A stretch of DNA of 64,000 nucleotides, taken from contig NZ_CP067420.1 in assembly GCF_016653635.2 (NCBI RefSeq), positions 4,180,001-4,244,000 of the forward strand, in the 5' to 3' direction. Position 1 is the stretch's first letter, and each line of letters starts with the position of its first letter. The notes beneath the pieces were generated by a model. That model was not told the DNA's origin, did no database searches, and was given only the letters and a program-made list of their open reading frames with translations. Below are positions 1-8,870 of the stretch, piece after piece. Origin of the DNA: Skermanella sp. TT6. Lineage in GTDB: Bacteria; Pseudomonadota; Alphaproteobacteria; Azospirillales; Azospirillaceae. Made by a program: the position numbers and the translations under genes.

Positions 1-332
1 GCCGGGGAAGCTTACCCTGTCTCCATCGTGACTACGCGAGAGGCAATCCGATCGTAGGGTCGTGAACCTTCCGAAAGACCGCCGGTATCCGGATAGCCCC
101 AGGTATCCGGACATTCGAACAAGTCGCGCCTTTGCAGATGCAAAGAATCGATGCTAAAGCTAGCGCCCTGGAATACCGGGCGAGAGTACACGTCATTTGA
201 AGTGAAATAGTATGTTGAGGAACATGCAGAGTTACATGATAGCCGGTCAGGAACAAGATCAATATGTATTGCGATCTTCTTCTCTCGCATTTGTGGTGAC
301 CGACCCGAAAGGTTGCGTTGGAGGAACTTGCC
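1..332. other. Leader region upstream of the Wzc-type kinase gene; no gene seen
   Basis: No convincing reading frame lies here; the long reverse-strand frame crossing it is a shadow of the kinase gene. The 10-mer GGTATCCGGA occurs twice, at 84-93 and 102-111, 18 bases start to start, which could be an operator but is not proven. The stretch from about 170 to 300 is more AT-rich than the coding DNA and probably carries the promoter. Confidence 0.4.
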
Positions 333-2576
333 GTGGCACGTAACCAACTTTCCGCCCCATCCAGGGAGCTGCCTCCAGCGCGCGAGGGCGGCTCCGTCGT
401 CCTCCAGATACGGCCACCCGAGGAAGACCGGATCATCGACCTGTCGAGGTTCTTCTCGCTGCTGTACCGGGAGCGATGGCTGATCCTTGCCGTGGCGCTT
501 TTGACAGCCGCCTTGGCGGGCACGGTCCTGACGCAGATGGCTCCCCAATACTCGTCGTCGGTCCTCCTCAAGGCCGAGAGCGGGGCCGCCAAGGGGAGCG
601 GCCTGGAAGCCCTGCTGCCTGCGCTTTCCGGCGAGGACGCCGGCCTGCGCTCCGAGATCGACGTGATGAGGTCCCGCACGATCGTCGGGCGGGTGGTCGA
701 CCGGCTCGGCCTGGTCGAGGACCCGGAGTTCAATCCCGTGCTCGACGATCCCAACCAGGGCGCGCTTGCCCGGATCTGGGATAAGGCCTATTCCACGGCC
801 ATGGGCTTCATCCGCGGCGGCGGCCCGCCTCCCACCGAGGAGGGCATCCGCTACATGACCGTGGACTCGACTGTAAGGAACCTGAGCGTCTCCAACGATG
901 CCGGGTCCCTGTCGATCCTCGTCAGCTTCCATTCCTCCGATCCGTCCAAGTCGGCCCGCATCGCGAACACGCTGGTCGATGAGTATCTGGCCTACCGGAG
1001 CGCCGAAAAGCTGAACCTGGCCCGTTCGGCCACCGGCTGGCTGGGCGAATCCCTCAACCAGCTGCGCGAGCAGGTCCGCGACGCGGAGCAGAAGGTCCAG
1101 GCCTTCCGCGCCGAGAACAACCTGGTCGATACGGAAAGCGGCTCCGTGCTCGTCCAGCGCATGTCGGAGATGAACGCCCAGCTCGTCCAGCTCAGGGCCG
1201 AGCGGCAGACGGCGGAAGCCAAGCTGCAGTCGGCGCGGGACGCGATGAGCAATGGCGGCGCGGTGGCGGAGATGCTGGACTCCCCGGTGATCCAGCGGCT
1301 GCGCGACCAGGAAGGCGAGTTGTCGCGGCAGTTGACCGAGCAGTCCCAGCTGGGCCGGCGCCATCCCGTGATCATCGAGCTGCGCTCCAGGCTTGCGGCC
1401 GTGCAGAACGACATCCAGGCGGAGATGCGCCGGATCGTTTCCGGCCTGGCCTCCAACGTGGTCGCGTTCAAGGCGCGCGAGGTCAGCCTGGAACGGGCCT
1501 ACAACACCCTGTCCGAGGAGATCGGCGGCCAGGGTCCGGCCCGTGCCCAGCTGGACCAGCTCCAGAGCGAGGCCAGGACGCTCAGGGCGACCTTCGAGCA
1601 GACGCTCGCGCAGTACAAGGCGATCGACAACCCGGATCGCCTGTCGGCTCCCGACCTGTCGGTCGTGTCGGCCGCCGCGGCGCCGATCTTCCCCTCCTTC
1701 CCGCAGAAGGTCCCGATGCTGGCGGGCGCCGCCATCCTGGGCATCCTGCTGGGGGCCGTCGCCGCCATCCTGCGCGACCTGCTCGACCGCAGCATGCGCA
1801 GCCTGGAAAGCGTCGAGGCGTCGCTGAACATCCCCGTCCTCGGCCTGGTTCCCCGCCTGACCCGGTCCAGGGCCAAGAACCCCGGCGCCTATCTCCGCGA
1901 CCGGCCGGGCTCGACCTTCGCGCAGGGGATGCGCGACATCGCCCACGCCACCCAGGCGGGAACGGCGACCACCGGCCGGAACGTGATCCTCGTGACGTCG
2001 ACGGCGCCGGGCGAAGGCAAGACCACGTTCTGCGAGGCGTTCGCCGTCCAGATGGCCCGGATGGGCCGCAAGGTCCTGATCATCGACGGCGACCTGCGCC
2101 GGCGCGCGACCAGCCGGCGCCAGCGGGAAGGCGGCGTCGATCTCAGCACCATGCTTCAGCGGGGCCTGCCCTACGAATCCGTTCCCCGGCACGACCCTCG
2201 CCTGGGCGTGGACGTCGCCCCGTCCTTCACGGCCACTCCGGAGCCGGACTTCCTGCTGAACTCCGAGCGGATGCAGCAGTTCGTCACCATGGCGTCGCAC
2301 GATTACGACCTGGTCATCATCGACAGCCCGCCGATCGGCGCGGTCCATGACGCGGCGATCCTGGCGTCCATGGCCGCCCAGTGCATCTATCTGGTCCAAT
2401 GGGGCAAGACGCCCAAGTCGGCGGCCCTGGCCGGCCTGCGCAAGCTTCGCCGGTTCGCCGACGACATCCACGTGACATCGGTGCTGACCCAGGTCCACAT
2501 GCGGCGCTATGCCAGCTACGACAAGGGGATCTACAGCCCCTACGGCGCCAAGTACGAAAGCTACTTCCGGAACTGA
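333..2576 (+). CDS. Wzc-type polysaccharide co-polymerase / tyrosine autokinase (BY-kinase)
   Basis: An inner-membrane protein that controls exopolysaccharide chain length and export. About 747 residues. A Wzz-type N-terminal part has a membrane segment at about 49-69 and a long periplasmic coiled-coil stretch (about 230-420). A second membrane segment (about 465-485) is followed by a cytoplasmic kinase domain with Walker A APGEGKTT (about 555-566), Walker A' LIIDGDLRRR (about 585) and Walker B LVIIDSPP (about 659). The C-terminus carries six tyrosines within about 22 residues, the usual autophosphorylation cluster. I chose GTG at 333 because GGAGGA at 320-325 is ideally spaced; TTG at 318 would also be in frame but lacks a Shine-Dalgarno site. 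It converges on a secreted RTX protein gene. Confidence 0.93.
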   Translation: MARNQLSAPSRELPPAREGGSVVLQIRPPEEDRIIDLSRFFSLLYRERWLILAVALLTAALAGTVLTQMAPQYSSSVLLKAESGAAKGSGLEALLPALSGEDAGLRSEIDVMRSRTIVGRVVDRLGLVEDPEFNPVLDDPNQGALARIWDKAYSTAMGFIRGGGPPPTEEGIRYMTVDSTVRNLSVSNDAGSLSILVSFHSSDPSKSARIANTLVDEYLAYRSAEKLNLARSATGWLGESLNQLREQVRDAEQKVQAFRAENNLVDTESGSVLVQRMSEMNAQLVQLRAERQTAEAKLQSARDAMSNGGAVAEMLDSPVIQRLRDQEGELSRQLTEQSQLGRRHPVIIELRSRLAAVQNDIQAEMRRIVSGLASNVVAFKAREVSLERAYNTLSEEIGGQGPARAQLDQLQSEARTLRATFEQTLAQYKAIDNPDRLSAPDLSVVSAAAAPIFPSFPQKVPMLAGAAILGILLGAVAAILRDLLDRSMRSLESVEASLNIPVLGLVPRLTRSRAKNPGAYLRDRPGSTFAQGMRDIAHATQAGTATTGRNVILVTSTAPGEGKTTFCEAFAVQMARMGRKVLIIDGDLRRRATSRRQREGGVDLSTMLQRGLPYESVPRHDPRLGVDVAPSFTATPEPDFLLNSERMQQFVTMASHDYDLVIIDSPPIGAVHDAAILASMAAQCIYLVQWGKTPKSAALAGLRKLRRFADDIHVTSVLTQVHMRRYASYDKGIYSPYGAKYESYFRN

Positions 2577-2599
2577 TCCGGAAGGGGCCCTGACGCAAA

Positions 2600-2631
2600 G
2601 GAGCCGCCCGGCACGGCCGCCGGGCGGCTCC
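2600..2631. terminator. Probable bidirectional terminator between convergent genes
   Basis: A perfect 12-bp stem (2600-2611 with 2620-2631) and 8-nt loop lie between the convergent stops of the kinase and RTX genes. A short pyrimidine-rich stretch follows on the + strand. The position and stem strength fit a shared terminator; the U-tract is weak. Confidence 0.7.
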
Positions 2632-2651
2632 TTCCGCTTTGCGCGACCGGC

Positions 2652-5591
2652 TCAGAGAAGGAAGAACGACTTCTCGATCGACGTGGTGCCGGTGATCTGG
2701 AGTTCGAAGTCGGATACCCCGTCCCCGTTCACGTCGCCCTGGGCGATCCGGAAATCGTTCGCCTCGTACCACCGGAGCTGGCCGGCGACCTTGCCGAAGG
2801 CGGACCCGCCGATGAAGGTGAAGGCCTGGTCGCCCGCCAGCGTGGTGTCGGCATCGATCGCCCTCAGGTCGATGATGTCGATCCCGGGCTGGAAATCCAG
2901 GATGTTGTCCCGCTGTCCCCATCCCGGCCCGCTGTCGTCGACCGAGTTGAAGACGAACCGGTCCGCCCCCGCTCCGCCGGACAGCCGGTCGCGCCCGGCG
3001 CCGCCGATCAGGATGTCGTTCCCGGCCCCGCCCTCCAGGCCGTCGTTGCCGTCCCCGCCTTCGAGCCGGTCGTTGCCGTCCCAGCCCTGGAGCCAGTCGT
3101 CGCCGGCGCCCCCTCGCAGCAGGTTCGCGCCGCCGTTGCCCTGGATCTTGTTGCCGAGGGCGTTGCCGGTGCCGTCGAGGTTGCCCGTCCCGACCAGGAT
3201 CAGGTTCTCGACCTCGTTGGCCATGACCATCGAGACCGAGGACCATACGAGGTCGATGCCGCCGCCGGGCAGCTCGAAGATCTCGTCGCCCGCATCGTCC
3301 ACGTAGTAGGTATCGTCGCCCGACCCGCCGATCATCCGGTCCGCGCCCGTTCCGCCGTCGAGGCGGTCGTTGCCGGCGCCGCCTTCCAGCAGGTCGTCGC
3401 CCTCGCCCCCGTACAGCATGTCGTTGCCGTCGCCGCCGTCCAGCCAGTCGTCGCCCGCGTTGCCGTGAAGGGTGTCGTCGCCCCCCATTCCCCTCAGGAT
3501 ATTGTCCGCGGCGTTGCCCCGGATCACGTTGGCGGACGCGTTGCCGGTCCCGGACAGGGCGGAGTTCCCTTCCAGCGTGAGGTTCTCGACCTCGGCGGCG
3601 AGGACGTAGGATACCGTCGCCCTCGCGGTGTCGGTGCCCTCCCCGGGACGCTCGATCAGGATATCGGTCACGTCGTTGACGATATAGGTATCGTTCCCCG
3701 CGCCGCCGATCATGGTATCGGCGCCCGCCCCGCCCTCGAGCCAGTCGTTGCCGGCACCGCCGAGGAGAATGTCGTTGCCGGCGCCGCCTTTCAGGGTGTC
3801 GTTGCCGTCGCCGCCGTCCAGCGTGTCGTTGCCGTCGCCGCCATACAGGAAATCCCCGCCCGCGCCGCCGTAGAGCTTGTCGTCGCCGCCGAGGCCGTGG
3901 AGCGTATCCGACCCGTTGCCGCCCCTCATGACGTTCGCCAGCCCGTTGCCGCGCCCGGTCAGGCTCGCATAGCCGGTGAAGGTCAGGTTCTCGACATTGG
4001 CGCCCAGGGTCCAGGAGATGGTGGAGTAGACGGTGTCGACGCCCTCGCCCGCGTTCTCCTCGACCGTGTCGCCGGCATTGTCGACATAGTAGGTGTCGTC
4101 GCCGGCGCCGCCCAGCATCCTGTCGGCGCCGGTCCCGCCGTCCAGGATGTCGTTGCCGGCCCCGCCCGACAGCCAGTCGTCGCCGCCGCCGCCCCGCAGC
4201 ACGTCGTTCCCGGCGTTGCCCGCCAGGTAATTGACGGCCCAGTTGCCGATCAGGGTATCGTCGAAGGCCGATCCCGCCACCGCCTCGATGGAGACCAGCG
4301 TGTCCGTCCCGTCGCCCCCCGTCGCGGTCCCGGCATTGAGGTCGACCGCCACTGCGCCCGGGGCGGCCGAATAGTCGACGGTGTCGAAACCGGAACCGCC
4401 GTCCAGGACGTCGTCGCCCTGACCACCTTCGAGCCAGTCGTCGCCCGCATCCCCGCGGAGGGTGTCCCTGCCCGTCCCGCCGATCAGACGGTCGTTGCCG
4501 CCCCCGCCGGACAGGCTGTCGTCGCCGGCCCCGCCCGCCAGCACGTTGCTTCCGGAGTTGCCGACGATCCGGTCCGCATGGGCGGAGCCCTTGACGTTGT
4601 CGATGCCGCTGAACCGGTCGTTGCCGCCCCCGCCGCTCGACTTGCCGAGCACCAGGTCGACCACGACCGCGGACGTGGCCCAGCCGTAGTCGAGGGTATC
4701 GGTCCCCGAGCCGCCCTGGAACACGTCGTCGCCGGCGGTTCCGCGGAAGGCGCCGGAAGCCGGAAGGCCGCTCGCCTCATAGCCCAGGCCGACCTTGTCC
4801 GCCGAGACGAACCCCGCGGTTCCGACCTTCATGGACCCGGAATAGGGAAGGTTGGGAAAGGTGATCATGTCCCCGGTGCGGACCGCGCCGCCCAGCCCGA
4901 TCGGAGGATAGACCGAATTGTACTCGGCGCGCTGCCCCGGCTGCTCGGTGACGTAGACGTTCCTGAGCGAGACCGGGTACAGGTGGTCGCCGGGCTGGGA
5001 GAAATAATACAACCATGACTTCGCATCGCCGCCCGGGAGCTTCCGGATCTCCACGTTCTCCAGCTCGACCGACTTGATCGGATCCCTGGGCTGCAGGAAC
5101 AGGCCCTGGTAAGTCGTGGACGCCGTGACATTGTAGAACTTGACGTCGCCGATCGGTCCCTGGGGCTGGAAGACGTCGCCGTGGATGCCGTAGTAGCTGC
5201 CCTTGACGTTCTCGATCAGCGAGTTCTGCAGGGTGAAGTTGGCCTGCTTGCCTTCCGCGCTGTAGACGGAGATGGCGTCCTTCTCGCCGGCATACTGGTG
5301 GTCGATATGGACGCCCTCCACATAGACCGATCCGGAAACATGGGTGAAGTTCAGGGTGGCGACCGCCGTCGAGTGGTCGTTCGGCTCGAACTTGCCGCCG
5401 ATCACGACGATGTTGTTTCCACCTTTCGTCTGAAGCCGATCGAGCGTTCTGACTTCATCCGACGCTATGAACAGGACGTCTTCATCACTCGAGAACTCCC
5501 ACGAGGTTCTCGTTCCGGTCTTGCTCAAATCGATGACCGTGTGATTCAACTTAAGGATTGGGGCAGACCAAAGAACGGGAGCGCTGGACAT
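2652..5591 (-). CDS. Secreted beta-helix / RTX calcium-binding protein, serralysin-type C-terminus
   Basis: 979 residues. Residues 1 to about 270 read like a right-handed parallel beta-helix (repeated short strand patterns such as VYVEGVHID, FYNVTAST, VELENVEIRKL), as in polysaccharide-modifying enzymes. From about 285 onward there are blocks of GGxGxDxLx calcium-binding nonapeptides, separated by a recurring module containing DTYYVDNAGD, then a VENLTL strand, then GTGN. The last ~100 residues resemble the serralysin (peptidase M10) C-terminal domain with a DGVSDFELQITG-type ending, typical of type I secretion substrates. There is no Sec signal peptide. The start is supported by GAGGTG upstream. 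Being beside a Wzc kinase suggests a role in exopolysaccharide processing or matrix structure (inference); no catalytic motif is recognised. Confidence 0.9.
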   Translation of the reverse strand: MSSAPVLWSAPILKLNHTVIDLSKTGTRTSWEFSSDEDVLFIASDEVRTLDRLQTKGGNNIVVIGGKFEPNDHSTAVATLNFTHVSGSVYVEGVHIDHQYAGEKDAISVYSAEGKQANFTLQNSLIENVKGSYYGIHGDVFQPQGPIGDVKFYNVTASTTYQGLFLQPRDPIKSVELENVEIRKLPGGDAKSWLYYFSQPGDHLYPVSLRNVYVTEQPGQRAEYNSVYPPIGLGGAVRTGDMITFPNLPYSGSMKVGTAGFVSADKVGLGYEASGLPASGAFRGTAGDDVFQGGSGTDTLDYGWATSAVVVDLVLGKSSGGGGNDRFSGIDNVKGSAHADRIVGNSGSNVLAGGAGDDSLSGGGGNDRLIGGTGRDTLRGDAGDDWLEGGQGDDVLDGGSGFDTVDYSAAPGAVAVDLNAGTATGGDGTDTLVSIEAVAGSAFDDTLIGNWAVNYLAGNAGNDVLRGGGGDDWLSGGAGNDILDGGTGADRMLGGAGDDTYYVDNAGDTVEENAGEGVDTVYSTISWTLGANVENLTFTGYASLTGRGNGLANVMRGGNGSDTLHGLGGDDKLYGGAGGDFLYGGDGNDTLDGGDGNDTLKGGAGNDILLGGAGNDWLEGGAGADTMIGGAGNDTYIVNDVTDILIERPGEGTDTARATVSYVLAAEVENLTLEGNSALSGTGNASANVIRGNAADNILRGMGGDDTLHGNAGDDWLDGGDGNDMLYGGEGDDLLEGGAGNDRLDGGTGADRMIGGSGDDTYYVDDAGDEIFELPGGGIDLVWSSVSMVMANEVENLILVGTGNLDGTGNALGNKIQGNGGANLLRGGAGDDWLQGWDGNDRLEGGDGNDGLEGGAGNDILIGGAGRDRLSGGAGADRFVFNSVDDSGPGWGQRDNILDFQPGIDIIDLRAIDADTTLAGDQAFTFIGGSAFGKVAGQLRWYEANDFRIAQGDVNGDGVSDFELQITGTTSIEKSFFLL

Positions 5592-5828
5592 GGGGGCACC
5601 TCAAAAGTAGACCCCCGAAAGATACCCGTGACCAGTTAATTACATCTTTAAGCCAAATTTGACAATGCTTCGACTTTGCGCGAATATTCCTCTTAGAACA
5701 TACACGATAGTCGTTCTATTTGACGTTGCTCCCACCGTTTCATCGAAGATGCTTGGTTAACCGACCGAAAGTTCATCGAAATCCATACTATCCCAACGTC
5801 CGCTTGAGCAGCTGAGGCGCGCCGGCCG

Positions 5829-5990
5829 TCACTCCTCCTCGTCCGATCCGCGGCGACGCGGCGGTTTGCCGTACCGGCGCAGGCTCCTGTCCAGGTCGCC
5901 TTCCGCTTTGTCCAGCTCCGACATGACATGGGCGCGCTCGCGCAGGGCCTGCCGCAGCCGTCCGATCAAATCCCGCAACTTGTTCATCAT
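5829..5990 (-). CDS. Small charged hypothetical protein
   Basis: A 53-residue frame starting MMNKLRDLIGRLRQ, predicted as one charged amphipathic helix (a coiled coil is likely), ending in a basic RRYGKPPRRRG stretch and an acidic tail. The codon pattern is regular and heptad-like, which argues for coding. A weak GGACGG sequence precedes the ATG. I do not recognise a family. A longer in-frame upstream extension exists but reads as low-complexity noncoding sequence. Confidence 0.4.
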   Translation of the reverse strand: MMNKLRDLIGRLRQALRERAHVMSELDKAEGDLDRSLRRYGKPPRRRGSDEEE

Positions 5991-6411
5991 GGCTGTACCG
6001 TCCGGTCGTTCCCGAGATGACTCCAACCGTATGGGTCTTCCGATCGGCGGGAATGACATGGAAATTTCATGCGGCCGATCGCCACGTCCGCCCCACCTGA
6101 TGTTCCTGGGCATCGCGGCCCTCCCCGCCGGCGACCGACGGCGGTCCCGCGATCAGCGGCTTGGTCCTCGTCAGCGACGAAGATTCCAGCGGGACCCGGA
6201 CCATGCGGTTCCCGGGCTTCGCCCTCGACCTTCCCGGCGAACCCCGGAGCAGCGCGGCCCGGCGGAACAGGCCATATCAGCCCTGCGCGAACCTTCCCCC
6301 TCCTGACGCATTTACGGGTGGTCATACCGGCTCGGTGCTGCCAGCATGGCAGCCAACGATCGGCGCCGCGAGCAACGCGGCGGCCAAGGGCGAGAGGGGA
6401 ACTCGGCAGAC
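5991..6411. other. Intergenic region before the aldehyde dehydrogenase gene
   Basis: About 420 bases without a gene I can support. A short + frame around 6150-6260 reads somewhat protein-like (LVLVSDEDSSGTRTMRFPGF) but has no start with a ribosome site and no clean upstream sequence, so it may be a decayed gene fragment. The Shine-Dalgarno-like GAGAGGGGA at about 6392-6400 serves the next gene. Confidence 0.3.
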
Positions 6412-7842
6412 ATGACGATCAACAGGAATCTCATCGCGGGTAGCTGGGTCGAAAGCACCGACGTCATCCGCAACATCAATCCGTCCAACACCGACGACGT
6501 GGTCGGGGAATACGCCTCCGCGACGGCGGAGCAGGTCGAACAGGCGGTCGCGGCGGCCCGGGCCGCCTTCCCGGCCTGGTCCCGCTCCCCGATCCAGAAC
6601 CGTGCCGACATGCTGGAGAAGATCGGCAACGAGATCCTGGAGCGGCGCGACGAGCTGGGCCGCCTGCTGGCCCGCGAGGAAGGCAAGCCGCTGGCCGACG
6701 GCGTCGGCGAGGCGACCCGCGCCGGCCACATCTTCAAGTTCTTCGGCGGCGAGGTGCTGCGCCTCCAGGGCGAGAAGCTGGCCTCGACCCGCCCCGGCGT
6801 CGAGATCGAGATCACCCGCGAGCCGATCGGCGTGGTCGGGCTGATCACGCCCTGGAACTTCCCGATCGCGATCCCCGCCTGGAAGATCGCCCCGGCCCTG
6901 GCCTACGGCAACTGCGTTGTCCTGAAGCCGGCCGAGCTGACCCCCGGCTGCGCCTGGGCGCTCGCCGACATCATCTCGCGGGCCGGCATCCCGGAAGGCG
7001 TCTTCAACCTGGTCATGGGCTCGGGATCGAAGATCGGCTCGGCGCTGATCGGCGGCGTGGACGCGCTGAGCTTCACCGGGTCGGTGCCGACCGGCCGCAA
7101 GGTGGCGGCCCAGGCGGTCGAGCGCATGATCAAGTTCCAGCTGGAGATGGGCGGCAAGAACCCGCTGGTCGTGCTCGACGACGCCGACCTAGAGACGGCC
7201 GTCTCCATCGCGGTCAACGGCGCCTATTTCCAGACCGGCCAGCGCTGCACGGCATCGTCCCGCATGGTCGTCACCCAGGGCATCCACGACCGCTTCGTCG
7301 ACGCCGTCGCCGACCGGATCTCCAAGCTGGTGGTCGGCGACGCGCTGAAGCCGGAGACCCAGATGGGTCCGGCGGTCGATCAGCGCCAGCTCGACCAGAA
7401 CTTGAAATATGTCGCGATCGGCCAGGAGGAAGGTGCCCGCAAGGTGTTCGGCGGCGACCGCCTCAACCGCGACACGCCGGGCTTCTACATGTCGCCCTGC
7501 CTGTTCGCCGAGACCACCAACGACATGCGCGTCAATCGGGAGGAGATCTTCGGCCCAGTCGGCACGGTGATCCGGGTGAAGGACTACGAGGAGGCGCTGC
7601 ACGTCGCCAACGATACCCAGTTCGGCCTGTCCGCCGGCATCGCCACCACGTCGCTGAAGCACGCCAACCATTTCCGCGCCAACTCCCAGGCCGGCATGGT
7701 GATGGTCAACCTGCCGACCGCCGGCGTCGACTACCACGTGCCGTTCGGCGGCCGGAAGGCGTCCAGCTACGGCCCCCGCGAGCAGGGCCGCTACGCGGCG
7801 GAGTTCTACACCACGGTGAAGACCTCCTACACCCTGCCCTGA
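6412..7842 (+). CDS. NAD(P)-dependent aldehyde dehydrogenase, alpha-ketoglutaric semialdehyde dehydrogenase type
   Basis: 476 residues, full length for the aldehyde dehydrogenase superfamily. It shows ITPWNFPIAIPAWKIAPAL (cofactor-binding core), general base Glu245 in LEMGGKNP and nucleophile Cys279 in GQRCTASSR. The overall sequence resembles alpha-ketoglutaric semialdehyde (2,5-dioxovalerate) dehydrogenase, the last step of oxidative pentose and sugar-acid degradation to 2-oxoglutarate, known in Azospirillum. The ATG at 6412 is chosen for its Shine-Dalgarno site; the in-frame upstream extension looks noncoding. An SDR gene follows after 57 bases, probably co-transcribed. The exact substrate is inferred. 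Confidence 0.9.
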   Translation: MTINRNLIAGSWVESTDVIRNINPSNTDDVVGEYASATAEQVEQAVAAARAAFPAWSRSPIQNRADMLEKIGNEILERRDELGRLLAREEGKPLADGVGEATRAGHIFKFFGGEVLRLQGEKLASTRPGVEIEITREPIGVVGLITPWNFPIAIPAWKIAPALAYGNCVVLKPAELTPGCAWALADIISRAGIPEGVFNLVMGSGSKIGSALIGGVDALSFTGSVPTGRKVAAQAVERMIKFQLEMGGKNPLVVLDDADLETAVSIAVNGAYFQTGQRCTASSRMVVTQGIHDRFVDAVADRISKLVVGDALKPETQMGPAVDQRQLDQNLKYVAIGQEEGARKVFGGDRLNRDTPGFYMSPCLFAETTNDMRVNREEIFGPVGTVIRVKDYEEALHVANDTQFGLSAGIATTSLKHANHFRANSQAGMVMVNLPTAGVDYHVPFGGRKASSYGPREQGRYAAEFYTTVKTSYTLP

Positions 7843-7899
7843 GGACCAGGCCGGACCCGCAGGGACCAACAGGAAGAAGATTGATCGGGAGACATGGTG

Positions 7900-8646
7900 A
7901 TGGCTGGAATTCTCGTCGTGACCGGCGGCAGCCGCGGCATCGGCGCCGCGACGGTGCGCCTGGCCGCCCAGGCGGGCTGGGACGTCTGCGTCAACTACCT
8001 GCGCGACCAGGCGAAGGCCGAGGCCGCCGCCGCCGGGGCCCGTGAACACGGCGTCCGGGCCATCGCCGTGCAGGGCGACATGGCGCGCGAGCAGGACGTG
8101 ATGCGCCTGTTCGCCGCCGTCGACGACCAGCTCGGCCCGGTGACCGGGCTGGTCAACAATGCCGGCACCACCGGCCCGGCGGGCAAGCTGCTCGACCTGA
8201 CCGCGGAGACCGTCGAGAGCGTGATGGCGATCAACGTCGTCGGCCCCTTCCTGTGCTCCCGCGAGGCGGCCCGGCGCATGGCCAGGAGCCGCGGCGGCCA
8301 GGGCGGCGTGATCGTCAACGTGTCGTCGCGCGCGGCGGCGCTGGGCTCCCCCAACGAGTTCGTCCACTACGCCGCCAGCAAGGGCGCCGTGGACAGCCTG
8401 ACCATCGGCCTGTCGAAGGAGCTGGCGCCGGAAGGCATCCGGGTGAACGCCGTCAATCCCGGCCTGATCGATACCGAGATCCACGACGCCAGCGGCATCC
8501 CCGGCCGGCTCGACCGGCTGGTCGGCGGCGTCCCGGAGGGGCGCGTCGGCGCCGCCGAGGAGGTGGCCCAGGCCGTCGTCTGGCTGCTGTCGGAGCGGTC
8601 GTCCTATGTCTGCGGCGCGCTGGTGCCGGTGTCGGGCGGCCGCTAG
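7900..8646 (+). CDS. SDR-family NAD(P)-dependent oxidoreductase
   Basis: A classical short-chain dehydrogenase of 248 residues. It has the nucleotide-binding TGGSRGIG near the N-terminus, NNAG, a catalytic Ser in NVSSRAA, and Tyr157/Lys161 in YAASKGA. It ends in VPVSGGR, close to the FabG/glucose-dehydrogenase type terminus. ATG at 7900 is preferred because GGGAG lies 8 bases upstream; ATG at 7894 is the alternative. It lies just behind the aldehyde dehydrogenase, so it plausibly oxidises a sugar or sugar acid in the same pathway (inference). The substrate cannot be read from sequence. Confidence 0.88.
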   Translation: MAGILVVTGGSRGIGAATVRLAAQAGWDVCVNYLRDQAKAEAAAAGAREHGVRAIAVQGDMAREQDVMRLFAAVDDQLGPVTGLVNNAGTTGPAGKLLDLTAETVESVMAINVVGPFLCSREAARRMARSRGGQGGVIVNVSSRAAALGSPNEFVHYAASKGAVDSLTIGLSKELAPEGIRVNAVNPGLIDTEIHDASGIPGRLDRLVGGVPEGRVGAAEEVAQAVVWLLSERSSYVCGALVPVSGGR

Positions 8647-8653
8647 AACCGTG

Positions 8654-8835
8654 CCCGATCAGGTCGATCCGCCCGAGACAGCCGATCAGATGCGTTGCGC
8701 CATAGGCATAACCTACGATCGTCGGTCCGCATCACCTCCACCCTGCATCGAGCCGTAGGTTGCGCCCATGGCGCAACACATTCCCGCGAGTGGAGGGGCC
8801 GGCTGCGAGCACCGAAGCGGTTCAACCTGATCAGG
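8654..8835 (-). repeat. Dispersed ~180-bp inverted-repeat element, copy A (inverted)
   Basis: Reverse-complement copy of the elements at 33007-33188 and 38660-38799. The ends are an imperfect inverted repeat (CCCGATCAGG at one end, CCTGATCAGG at the other). Internally two ~24-nt blocks built on GTTGCGCCATGGGCGCAACC face each other. No coding capacity. It looks like a MITE or complex REP element; no transposase is in view. The arm at 8694-8717 is partly degraded. Confidence 0.75.
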
Positions 8836-8870
8836 ATCCGCTTTAAGGATGGAAGGAGCGGCGGAGCCGG

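Noticed and set aside
12-2498. An 828-codon open frame on the minus strand across the kinase gene
   Set aside because: It is the antisense shadow of the Wzc-type gene in GC-rich DNA; its translation is rich in Arg, Gly, Asp and His and shows no family features.
3465-5018. Long plus-strand frame opposite the beta-helix/RTX gene
   Set aside because: Val/Ala/Pro/Gly-repetitive translation mirrors the RTX repeats on the other strand; it has no ribosome site.
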